NCBI GenBank assembly: GCA_963693305.1
Contig: OY855906.1
Location: 3,812,001-3,876,000 of the forward strand
Source of the DNA: Meandrina meandrites
Taxonomy: Eukaryota; Cnidaria; Anthozoa; Scleractinia; Meandrinidae
Direction: 5' to 3'
DNA: 64,000 nucleotides
Position numbers and translations under genes: made by a program. Positions 12,551 to 23,800 of this stretch are shown here, in pieces. The notes beneath the pieces were generated by a model. That model was not told the origin of the DNA, ran no database searches, and worked only from the letters and a program-made list of their open reading frames with translations. The first letter of the stretch is position 1. Each line of letters begins with the position of its first letter.

Positions 12551-15500
12551 ATGCGAGTTTTTACAATCATCCAGTTACTGTTGTTATTCGAGACCAGTCC
12601 CGCCAGAGGCCAGCAGTGTACGGAACAAGACTGGAGCAGTACGTTTGGAAATGCTGGCGATTTCATGTCCCAGTGCCAAGATGATGTCTCCTATGTGAGT
12701 GGAATGAGGAGCGGAGGATATGATGTTCAGCTGGAAAATGGGCCAGCCGTCATTAAGGCCGCCACATGCTGTGCAGTTAATCTTCCATATTCCCAGGAAG
12801 GAAATGACTGTTATATGGAGGATTGGTGGACCACTTTGAACAGGTCAGTTATGAGAACCTGCAGAATTTTCAGGGAACTGCAAATTTCGATATTTTTAAA
12901 AGCTTTATTATACACCTTTTGGGAAAGTCTTTAAACTCGTACATTCATACCGGCATTCCATTGTATTTCTTTCGTTTTATTTCATTCTCCCTGTTCAGAG
13001 ATGACGTGTGGGCAACATGTCTACGCGATGGTTATTTCTTCCACGGATTTTTCACCGTTGGGCGAAATTTCTTGGCTGATATTGGGCAGGGTCAGTGTTG
13101 TAAACCGGATAGCCATCCAGATCAAGACGGGCCCTGTAGGGACGTTGATGTGGATTTCACAGAAGATGGAACAGAACATTGTCCTGACGGGTTTTTCATG
13201 AAAGGATTGTATAAAGCAAAATGTTCTACTATTGACTGTCTAACTCAAATCAGATGCTGCCGAATGGTTCCAGGTAAATAAATAGTGTTACCGTATTTTC
13301 TCAATTAGACACCCTCCGGCGTTTATTTCAAACTTGGCCTTGCGGACCCGGCCTTTATTTGACTCCTGCAGTTTATTCGAGCTCGTTTTCCTAAAGCAAC
13401 ATTTTTTATTCATTATTTTTGACAAAAATGTATTTTGCTAATATACCTGCAGCTTATTATACCTTAAATAAATACTGGAGGGGCCTATTTTCAACTCCAT
13501 CCCGGAGACCCGGCCGGTGTTTATTCGATACCCGGCGTTTAATCGAGAAAATACGGTAGTTTCCGTAAGTTTTAAACAGGGCGCCGCTCCGCCTCGCGGT
13601 CTAAACCCTTAACCCTTTCCTGCACCTTCGATAGAAAATGGTCCCCCTTTCACATTTTGACAGAAGGGAAACTGCATCTCTATTCTTAATTTTTTGCTTG
13701 AATCAGACTCCTTAAAATATTTTCATATAAATTGACCATTTGGTGGGTCTCGTCGAGATATGTTGAAAGGTCCTTTTAAATTTTCTCTACCCGTTTCTAT
13801 ACTCCAACCCGTGAAATCCCTATCCCTTTAAATACCTACAGTCTAAAAAGGTACCTCTCTCAGGTGGAGCCTCCCCACCCCAGCACCCAACCGTGTGTTA
13901 GTTCACTGGTTTTGTAATGACTCTCACGGCATATCGAAACGCAAGACAACCACATCGGGTTTATCACAAAATAATTAAAATCAGAACTTGAAGGCGGACT
14001 CATGTCCAGGCCATCAAAATTGAAAGGCATGAATTTCAAACACTTTGCCACGAGTAAGACACCATAGTAAGAAAAATAGCGAAATAACAAAAAGACATTT
14101 GCATAAACGCTATCTGAATTGAGCTCACATGAACTCAACCGCGGCCATTGTTGCTGTGTTTGTTTCCGTTTCTCTCTCTCACACAGGAAGAGTTGATGGC
14201 GGTTACTCAGAGTGGGGAGACTGGAATGACTGTCCTGTAACTTGTGGGGGTGGTACTCAAATTCGACAACGCAGCTGTACAAACCCACCGCCATCAGGAG
14301 GTGGAAACAACTGTGTAACCCTAGGTCCGCCCATTGAGACACAACGTTGTAACGTGAATCCGTGTCCAGGTACGTTGTGTTTAATATGGAATGATTACAC
14401 GAGGTAAATAGAAAAGGAAGGAATTCGTGAATCACAAGGAGATTCAAACTACACAGTTCAGACGGCTACCTGAAGAAGTCTGGTTTGGCTAGCCGAAATA
14501 TACGCCTTGTTGTATCGGTCTCTGCTTTTCTTAAAATTCATCATTTTATGTACTGGATTAGATTACTATTGATCCAACATATATCAGTAGGATGCTCGTT
14601 CACGGTTGCTTGCTCTATTGAACATTTATGAATATATAGATTACTGAAGAACTTATAGGGGTAACACTCATTGAATCAGTAGCGCTTGTTATACAAACAT
14701 TCAAATTTAAGCTAGCACCTAGTAATTAAAACTAAAATTCCAAAGCACTGATGCATATGTTACTACCATCACTGATTTTTTTCACTTAAATTTGACTTCT
14801 AAGTCTACTTACTAGTTTTATTTGATAACGCATGCACAGTTGATGGAGATTGGTCTGACTGGTCAGATTGGGGAGCCTGTAGTGCTACATGTGGCGGTGG
14901 AACCCAACAGCGCAGTCGCACTTGCACCAATCCTCCTCCGTCTAATGGTGGAGCGCAGTGCAGTGGGGACTCGACTGAGTCTCAAAGGTGCAATGAGGAC
15001 CCTTGCTCACGTGAGTAATAGAAAACAAAATATCCTAATTTCTTGTATCTATTGGTCAGGTAGCGAATGATGAACCCAAGCAATACATAAAGCGAGAAAA
15101 ATGAGCCCAGGTCTCGTGCTAAGCTTCGGCTGCGATTGATAGTGTCACTAATGGGAGAGAGGTGGAATTGCTATCTACATAAACAGTTATTTGATGATGA
15201 CTAAGCCGCTATCTATTTTTTTCTTTGTTGATAATTTAATAATTTAAAATAATTCGTTATTAATAATAGGCGAAGTTTACATATTTAGAAACTAATAGAA
15301 AATATATCTATATAGTAAATTACCGTCGCTTTGATAATTTGTTTTGGAGAAGACAGCATTTTGGAGCACACGCACGTCACAAAGATCAAAATTGGTTGCA
15401 TCTGTTTCTTTGCAAATTGTAGTTGTGTAACGTCTTCGAATTGCATGGCAGAAGTCCTACTTTTTTGTTTTCAGTTTGTGCCTCTACACAGGCAGTCATG

Positions 15501-16990
15501 TTTTCCTCCGTACTTTTCTCGGAATTGCACCCAATACCTTTGATTTTACTTTTCCAGAACTCTTCGCACGCATTACGTGCGTATGTTTCAATATTTTCTT
15601 TTTCTTCTAGCTGTGAATGGCGGTTGGAGTCAGTGGTCATCTTGGTCAGACTGCACTTACAGCTGCGGTAAAGGAGAACAAACAAGAAATCGCAGTTGTA
15701 CCAATCCTCCACCTGCAAATGGCGGAAAAGATTGCCGTGGAAAAAATTCGAGTTCGCGGTCGTGTAATGAGGAAAAATGTAGTAAGTTCAGTATTGGGAC
15801 TGATAGCTAGGCTGACGATAACAGCCAAAACTAACACTTAATTAACCAATCAAAAGTCGAAGAAAAATTATACCTGCATCTGATTGGCTGAAAATTAAAG
15901 ACAAAATCGTCAGAAGTAACTGAACCAATGAAATAACTTAGAAACACAAATCAAAGCAAACCAGAAAGTGCTTTCCGAAGTGATTTGAAACCTTCTAAAA
16001 CTGCTGCCAAATCAAAAATGAAACAAAAAAAAAAAAAACAGTTCACCCTAGTGGAGCGTGTCACTATTAATTAATATTTTGTTTCTTCTACAGAGTTCAA
16101 CAAATGGAGCAAATGGGGCAAATGTAGCAAAACTTGTGGTGGTGGTAAAAAGGAAAGAACAAGGACATGTAAAAGTGATCCACCCTGTAAGGGAAACACT
16201 ACAAAGACCAAGAAATGCGCGAAAAAGCCCTGCAGTGAGTATCTTTAATTAACTTCTCTATTCTTGGTCTTGGCCCATACGATTCGTGAGTAGGTTATCT
16301 ATAGACCTTCCCTCGCCATACATTAGTCAGGCGCGTCTAAACGAGTATACAGTGCACTCCTGATTAATACGATATGCAGAATAGGTGTTTATTTTTTGTA
16401 AAGACGACTGTAGATCGTTATAGCCAACTCAGCGCTACGCGCCTCGTGGGATATCTACCATCTCATATCCAACGCGCGCTATTGTTAAATATACAACAAT
16501 GGAAGAACCAATCAGATTCGTGAATTTTCAATAGTACACGGGATAGAAGGTAGTTTTTAATATCTTTTCGTCTTCTAATTAGCGTTTTTAGATCAATCAA
16601 GATTCCACATTATCTATATAGACCTGGAGAATGCTACTGCTACGATTCGAGACCAAATAGAAATGGTTCAGTTAGGCGCTGTTACGATTTTCCGTCTCCG
16701 AAAAATAGCCGAGCCCGCGATTTGCTTGTCAAGATGTTGCTAAGTAGAGTGATAATGAAATATATAAGAATAGGAATTTCCTCTGCCACTTATAAATGAG
16801 GATCTGAAACATAAAAGCGCAGTCGAATCCATTTTCTAAAAGGGCTAGATCAGTTTCTAGACAGCAACTACCCTTTTCCTGACTTTCGCTAAAATATCAC
16901 AAGTCAAAACCAAAGACGAGGGGTCAAAGTTTTGGACAAGAGAAGGGTGATCGAGATAAAGATCATTTCCATTTTATCTCTGCAGAATGA
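12551..16990 (+). CDS. Gene B-1: secreted four-repeat thrombospondin type 1 protein
   Basis: Seven exons join without a frame break to 412 codons: 12551-12843, 12999-13273, 14187-14369, 14840-15010, 15611-15781, 16094-16234 and 16986-16990. I chose the ATG at 12551 because a signal peptide follows directly ([20 protein letters not shown]). Exons 1-2 encode a Cys-rich domain of about 170 residues that I do not recognise. Exons 3-6 each encode one TSP1 repeat (about residues 190-250, 251-307, 308-364 and 365-411) with WxxW motifs and CxxTCG or CxxSCG, the tryptophan C-mannosylation and O-fucosylation signatures. TSP1 exons 3-5 are symmetrical phase 1-1, as usual for shuffled modules. The last exon adds only a lysine and the stop. 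An AATAAA lies at 17129-17134. The product should act outside the cell as a matrix or adhesion protein. Coral proteins of the coadhesin/hemicentin type carry similar arrays, but orthology is not established. Confidence 0.88.
13291..13556. mobile_element. MITE in intron 2 of B-1, absent from B-2
   Basis: Inverted ends CCGTATTTTCTC and GAGAAAATACGG are flanked by TA on both sides. The matching place in block 2 (about 50392, GTGTTAGTTCC) has a single TA and no insert, so it is a pre-insertion site. This fixes the target duplication as TA and dates the insertion after the block duplication. Confidence 0.85.
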
Positions 16991-17128
16991 AGCAGCCAAC
17001 AGACAGGATCAGGAAACATGGCGGTGCAAGATGTTCTAACAGTGGAATAATATAGGGTCAGATGTGGAATGATAAGGGGCTATAATCATCGTTATCGTCG
17101 GAATGTAATAACCTTAAGTTCTTAAGGT

Positions 17129-17134
17129 AATAAA
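17129..17134 (+). terminator. Poly(A) signal AATAAA of B-1
   Basis: AATAAA lies 139 bases after the B-1 stop codon. The same signal occurs at the same relative place behind B-2 (55078-55083). Homology between the blocks ends about 110 bases further on. Confidence 0.65.
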
Positions 17135-17247
17135 GCTTGTGGGTTCAATCATTTAAGAGTGGTCGTCCTCATTAAATATTTTTCCGTTTGCAATCAACTT
17201 CGTTGGTGGCTGATAAATCAAACAAAACTGAGACTGAAACCCAGAGA

Positions 17248-18725
17248 GGGAAAAGCATAACGTTGAACCTCACAGGCTTGTTCATTGACCTGTCAGTTTA
17301 CACAGTCGTTGACAACACATTTCATAATCTTCCAAATGGATCCTAAGATGAAACTAAGCCAAACTGAAAGCCGACGTTTTACGCTTCTAGTGGCGGCATG
17401 AGGAATTGAATCTGAAAAGGGTACGTAGCTAGGTTAGAGTGATTTTATTCAACCCGTAAACAACAACTAGCAATTAGTACGTAATAGTCAAAACTTAACA
17501 AAAGAAAACATTGGAATTGGTGTGTAATACTATCTGATAGTTTAGTTAATATTTCACGGGTTACGTAAAAGCACTCTATACATTTATCGCAGTAGACTTT
17601 CTCAAAGTGGTCCATTACAAAGCGGTTTTTTACGAAGAATCTTTGAACAAGACGTAACGGAAAGTGCTCCGCGAATATATGCAATTAAGAAATAGAAAAC
17701 ATGTTCCGTGTTTCTAACGAGTTTTAGAATATAGCCGCTGTATACACGCAATGGAATTCTAGCGGGCATTATTTTTTTATAGAACATAGCTAAAAACTAT
17801 AGAAGCCCGGTACCCCGGATGCAACTTTTGCTGCGTTACGAATTCAAAAACATGGCGGCAACAATCTTTTAAAGTTGTCATTTTACTTCCTTAATTATGG
17901 CCGCTAAAAACAGTTCACCTGAATTACGTTTCGGTGACTGGGAAGATGAAGACGTGGACGAGTTGTTGAGCAGTGAGTGCCAGTGTTTGAAATCTCATTG
18001 TTGCTATTACGTTCTAAGAACTTACCCCTCCCTCTTTCAGTGACTTTGTTGTCTGCGCACGTGGGATTTTTGCAGCTGGCCAATCGCGGCCCATACATGC
18101 TCGTGCGTAGGCTGACGTGATTATTGTGTGATTTCCCGGAATTTTTGGCTTCGCCTTTTTGTATCTTCTTGGAATTTTGATGTGGGAATTATTCGCTTTT
18201 GTTTCGGAATTCCCTTGTTGCCAGCCTTTATTTACATGTGTTTATACCTCTGGAATGCAGTAAAGCGTTGAGTTTTGAGTCTACAATCAAGAGTAATTTC
18301 TAACAGCCAGGAAGGCGGCCGCTTTGCAAACTTGCAAGACACTGATTTAAACAAAATTGTTACGGAATCGTACCCTAAGGGCACAAAAGCAAACACAAAA
18401 CGGGCTGCAAAGGTTTTTCAAGGTTAGTACAGCGATATAGAAATTCACTTTCGACTGCAAAACAGCATTAAAATGGATTTGATTGCTGTCGTCAGGTTTC
18501 TTGGCGTAGTGTTTGTTCATTCAGATGAGCACGCGCGCGCAAAAGTGTTTTTTTTTTTTAATTATTTGCATTTCTATGCTATATTCTAAACCCACTAGAA
18601 GATGGTTTTCCTATGTCCTATAAGAAAATAATGCACTTTTGAGGTCTAGAAAAGCAGCTGAATGCCCTCGCCTGGACGGCTCGGGCATCCACTAGCAGCT
18701 TTTCTAGACCTCAAGCGTGCATTAT
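17248..18725 (+). other. Unresolved exon-like segments and a hairpin repeat
   Basis: An ATG at 17897 opens a 25-codon acidic exon (LRFGDWEDEDVDELLS) ending at a good donor, A|GTGAGT (17972). At 18308-18422 an open segment reads RFANLQDTDLNKIVTESYPK and ends at a G|GTTAGT donor. It resembles the N-terminal region of Crypton/QRICH1-like tyrosine-recombinase proteins. The phases of the two pieces do not join simply, so I call no gene. About 18620-18725 is an inverted repeat: ATGCACTTTTGAGGTCTAG pairs with a near-complement downstream. Confidence 0.35.
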
Positions 18726-18728
18726 TTA

Positions 18729-19215
18729 ATAGATAATTACTGAGGTTCGCAGCATTATTGGGTATAATGCTTCACCGCGGTCAAACGTCTGAGGCTGTTT
18801 TTGTTTTCTTATTTCGAGAGAAATCATTCACGTTAACGTGGAAGCATCAGTAAGGATATGTAAAATAGCTGCTGAGGGTAAATATTTTTATCAGTTCCCT
18901 CAAACGGGATTCTTTACTTTTAAAATGCTCCGCACCCGAACAAAATTGCTTTGACAATGGCGCCGAGAGTCGGCATTTCGGCGTTTTCAAAGACTTAGAA
19001 CTTTTTTAGTAAAGTTCCAAACAATTTAGTAAACCAGGAGAATACTTGTTAAGTATCAAACTTTGAACAGTGAAAATGAAAACCTTATCTTTGAAGTAGT
19101 TTTCTTATTTTTTACGTTTTACCGCGGTGAAGTATAATGCAGGCAGCTGAGGCCGCAGGCCGAAGCTGCCTGCATTATACCCAATAATGCTGCGAACCGA
19201 AGTAATTATCTATTA
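18729..19215. mobile_element. Inverted-repeat element, about 0.49 kb
   Basis: TAGATAATTACTGAGGTTCG at the left is matched by the near-perfect reverse complement ending at about 19213. The repeated arms extend through GCAGCATTATTGGGTATAAT. No coding sequence is visible inside. Confidence 0.65.
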
Positions 19216-20318
19216 TAATTATTGACCCTCATAAAATCTTATTGTTCTCTCTCTGCATTACATCGGCGATTTCAGTTGCCCCTTCACATTGATGTTTTGG
19301 AATACCAACAATGCAATTAGCGTGTATTGTCTAGTAGTAATATAAATTGCATAATCGTTTTTCATTCCCCCAATTCAGTCATTGTTAACTCCTTATAAAG
19401 ATGATATAATCATTGACTCTCACAAAATCCTACTTTTTTCTTCCTCCAACAATGCAATTAGCATGTATTGTCTAGTAGTAACACAAATTGCATAATCCTT
19501 TTTCATTTCCCTGAATTTAGTCATTGTTAACTCCTTGTAAAGATTATGTAACTTTCCACATCTGAATTTCATGCAAACGTAATTTGCATTGTATATAACG
19601 CAATGTCTTTGGTTATTTTGAGTTGTTTTTTGGAAGGCAAAGCGCTGCTACTGCATGTTTTGAAGCTGGATGGAGGATTCTTCGGAAGACGAATCTGCCA
19701 TTTTCATAACACAGAGCCAGGAAAAAAATGAAAAACTGTTTAACAATGATGTTGAGCAAAGATATGGTGAACAAAGGGAAGAAACGGGGTTACATGGGTT
19801 AAGCGAAAAGGTTTTAGACGAAAACCAGAACGAAGATTATAATCAGTCAGTTGTAATTAGTACTCATAGTACTAAAATTGTTATTTCATACAAGTGAGAA
19901 AGACTGTCATTGTCAGATGTGCACTAAATAAACTGTAAAATGTTTCTGTTTATACGTCTCCTGGAATGGTACTTCTTGTGGTCTATTCATTATGGCATTC
20001 GCGAATTTTCAAAAATTACTGAGTGGAAAAGTAACGAAAGCAATACCACAGTCCTGGAGCAATATTAAAAATATTGCTGCCAGCAGGCTGCAATATTAAA
20101 AATATTGCAGTGCAGCCAGCCTACTGCAATAGTGAGCGTTTTAGCGCGTTTAGGATTACCCCTGATAATTTCCCTGCTACCGAAAAGGACCGCCACCGTT
20201 TTCCTCAGACAGTTGGACTTGACTGAATATAAATACTTTCTCAGGCTGAAATCACCGATATAATGCAGAGAGAGAACAATAGGATTTTATGAGGGTCAGT
20301 AATTATTAAGTTATAATA
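19211..20318. mobile_element. Inverted-repeat DNA element, about 1.1 kb, with a 75-codon frame
   Basis: Arms at 19211-19278 and 20244-20318 are reverse complements over about 65 bases, sharing GACCCTCATAAAATC and TTGTTCTCTCTCTGCAT. Inside are two direct copies of a block of about 105 bases (from 19307 and from 19448). A frame at 19670-19897 begins MEDSSEDESAIFITQSQEKN and is soon followed by AATAAA at 19926. The frame is acidic and unrecognised and could be the last exon of a small element-borne gene. About 20040-20110 holds short palindromes (AATATTAAAAATATT). Confidence 0.55.
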
Positions 20319-20769
20319 CACCAGTGTTCGGTGAATAACCTCTGTTAGAATGTTTTGTATCATCAGTAAAGGAAATAGTCAACAATACCCGCGAGCAGTT
20401 TGAGGACAAGTCAAGTCAAGTCCTGCTGTTCACGCGCATAAAGTGGCCCAGCGTGCGCACTGTCACGTGTCTTGTACTCCTATTAGTTACAATCACGACT
20501 TGCTTTGAAAGTCTTTGATTTGGATTGTGATTTCTTGTGTATCATGATGGTATATGGAGTTAGTAAGGTTCAAGTTACATGAATGCTTCCAAATAAAAAT
20601 TAAAAGGAGAGGAGCTTATATACCAATTCTCCTTACAGATAGGCACGGAAGAATTTGTAAGGAGAATTTTTAAGTGCATCGAGACAAAAGCTCTTGGTTG
20701 ACAATTTCCTTTTTGCGCACACTGGCTAGCGCGCGTCGACAATCAAGAGGACCCGGTTGTTGATCAAAG

Positions 20770-20776
20770 GATCATA

Positions 20777-20809
<33 letters not shown>

Positions 20810-20871
20810 GGGGATAGTGCAGTATGTTTTCTCAACACTCATTAATCATTTGTCCTGTGGATAGCGCTATA
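20770..20871. mobile_element. Left part of a small palindromic repeat split by the 5 kb transposon
   Basis: The sequence is rich in inverted GGATAGTG and CACTATCC motifs, ending GGATAGCGCTATA. It appears to continue after the transposon as CTATACACCTTTTGAACAAC (25889 on). Removing the transposon and one CTATA would restore a short repeat of a kind common in corals, so the transposon is nested in an older MITE. Confidence 0.5.
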
Positions 20872-23800
20872 TGTTGAAGACCTAAATGTAATAACTGACC
20901 TTAAATGTAATAAACTCCTAAATGTAATAACATTTGGCCTTAAATGTAATAAACTCCTAAATGTAATAACATTTGGCCTTAAATGTAATAAACTCCAAAG
21001 TGTGACAACATTTGGACTTAAATGAAACAACGTTACACAAACGTCATCATTGACGTAACCACCTCGTTGTTTAGTAAAATAATCACGTGACACTACACAC
21101 AATCCCTGTAAGCGGGAATCCTTATTCCAGCCTTTAAATTCCTTCTCATACAAACAAATTTCGATAGGTTGGTAATAGCGTGACGTTTTTGTTTCTAAAT
21201 CTACTTGTTAACCAATATAGTTCCGCAGAAAATATTTTCAAGACGCCAGCGATTTATCAGTCCGTTCTTGAATCAAAACCTGATCAGTCCAAACAACAAT
21301 TCCAGACAAAACTATCACAGTGGTACCGGATGCCGTGATGACAACGTCACCAGGACGCGACGCAAGGTGCATTTGAAATAGCTGTTGTCGTTTCATGGTT
21401 TAAAGGCCTTTTATATCTCGATTTGGCTCTCTTGTCAGACCACACACAGCGAGTCTGGATAGTTCGATCCTTCAATCTGTCTCCTTTTTTTATATACGTA
21501 ACTGTGTCTGGAAAAAAAGGTCTCAGAGTCCGATATTTTGGTCGTTTACAATTTTCCCAGTAGGATGATGTGAATCTGCTTTTTCTTTAAAAGTATCAAT
21601 TGTATTATGCCCATGGGGTAATATTTCGCAAATGACGAAGCATTTCCAAACTGTAGGTTTGAAAAACTGTTTAACAAAGAATTCCTGCTTTAATGATTGC
21701 GTTTGATTAACATAATTGGACTCTGCATCCAAACTCGACAAACATTTTGCCTGTCTTGAAATGCAAAATGAAGAGCGCTATCCAAGGACCAAAAGTGCGA
21801 GTTAATTAGTTTCCGATATCAGGAGATAAGATGTTATCCTTGTTATCCTTATCACCACTTATCAGTAATCCTTGTTTTACTAAAATGAACAAGTCGGATA
21901 ATACAGCAAATTGAGTTTGATCAAACACTGACATACTCAACAAATGTTCCACAGTTGCAATTATAATTAATATAAAATAACATTGTGAAAATATTATTAA
22001 AGAAAATTACTTTCATAATTTAAAAAAAGAACACCAACTCGCCGATCGCAGGCCGCTCGCCGGTTATCTTCAAAGATCACAAATGTACATTGGATGTCCA
22101 GACACTTAATTGATATCTGTCTGAAAAAGCGCACGTGCTGAATACCGTCATTTTGCTTCAATTAGCTAAGAGTAATGAGTCTTTCTATTTGATTCAACAT
22201 GGGTTATACCGCTTTCGCTATAGCAGTTGCACTGGCATTATTTTTGCATAGTTCCGTGGCCTTAGATGATCGTGTAAATTCACAAGGAAACAGGAAGCCT
22301 TCTGTGTTACCAGACGACATTTATGAAGCCCTGATTAATCTTGCTGAAGGTAAAGCCCTGCCACCAGTGAAAGAACGGACAACGGCAATGCGCACAGCTG
22401 CTGTTCGATTCTGGAGAGCCAAGGGTAGGATATTAGTCAAAGAAGAAAAAGGGAAAAAAGAGCTCTATTTTGATGGACGTCGAATGTTAAGATCTTCAGA
22501 GGTGAACAAAATAGTCGCAAGAGAATTTGACCGAACCAAAGGATCTGGCGCAGCGAAGTTAGCTTGCGGTCTCAGGGACAACTTTGTTGGACTAAGTCGT
22601 GATAAAATACAAAATATTCTAAACACCGACAAAAGTCACTATCGTCGGAATGCCAAGTTTATGAATAAGGCAACACTGAAACCAGTTAGAGCTAGAGATG
22701 TTCACATGAGACACCAAATAGATCTAATGGATATGGGAAGCAAAGGATCTGTCAAGTTGAATGGGAAGTTGTATAGATACGTGCTCACAGTGATTGACGT
22801 TTTTAGTCGTTTCGTTTGGTTTCGTCCTCTAACAAACAAATCAAGCAAGGACGTTGCAAAAGAACTGGAAAGTATCTATATGGAGCATGGAGCACCACGT
22901 ATAGTTCAAAGCGATCAAGGAGGAGAGTTCAAAAAAGCCGTGAAAAAGCTTTGTGAGCGCATGGATATTAAATTGATTTACAGTCGCCCTCGGCACCCCC
23001 AGTCGCAAGGCAAGGTTGAACGTTGTCACAGGTCACTGAGATCTAAGATAGAGTACGACCTTAGTAAAATGGGTCAGGACGGTGTCAACTGGGCAAAACA
23101 AATTCCTCTTTACCAAAGGATTCTAAATAACGACCCCAAAGAAGTAATTGCTCACAAAACACCATTTGAAATTTATTTTGCACGGAAATGTAATAATCTC
23201 CGAGAAAGCGGCTTAGAAGAGGAATGTCTCCCTAGCCCTGGAAAAATTCGCCCAACAGAAAATGACCGGAAACTACGTTCCCGGCAAGCTTCTAAAGTGC
23301 GAAAGCAGGCACAAAAAGCGACCAAGAGGTGTGATAAGCGTGCGCAGCGAACGCAGCTTCGCCTGAATCCGCCCTCTGTTTACGGCGTTGGAGAAACAGT
23401 TTATTTGCGTCTAAGAGGAAGATCATTTAATAAGCGACATATAACTGAGGCTCGTGTAGAAGAAAGAAACATTCAGTTACATACCTATAAGGTTTCATAT
23501 ACTTCACCACTAACGGGAAAGAAAGAAAAGAAATGGGTCCCTGTAGATGACGTCACTAGCCTTACCCTACAGCGCGAAAAACAAAAACAAAAAGTAGCAA
23601 AGCTGTCAAAAAGGAAAAAAAATCAGCACTATAAAAAGTATCACATAGCTATGAGAAAAGACGACTACGTCGAGGCTATTGAAGATCAAGGCTATAAAAT
23701 AGCATATAACCCACCAGGAGATGGTAACTGCCAATTCAGTGCACTTTCACACCAGCTTCAGAAGCTAGGGATTTTCAGATCTGCCGAAACTATGAGGGAA

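Noticed and set aside
13860..14447. 195-codon minus-strand frame
   Set aside because: Overlaps the first TSP1 exon in antisense and is broken in block 2.
17897..18422. Two-exon gene joining the acidic 25-codon exon to the recombinase-like segment
   Set aside because: The donor at 17972 is in phase 1 while the open frame at 18308 needs phase 2; in the phase that fits, a stop follows at once.
20880..21030. CRISPR-like array of short repeats
   Set aside because: Units are head-to-tail without unique spacers, recur inverted at the other transposon end, and the genome is eukaryotic.
22199..22700. HHCC zinc-binding motif before the integrase core
   Set aside because: I looked for the paired His and Cys in residues 30-170 and found no convincing spacing.
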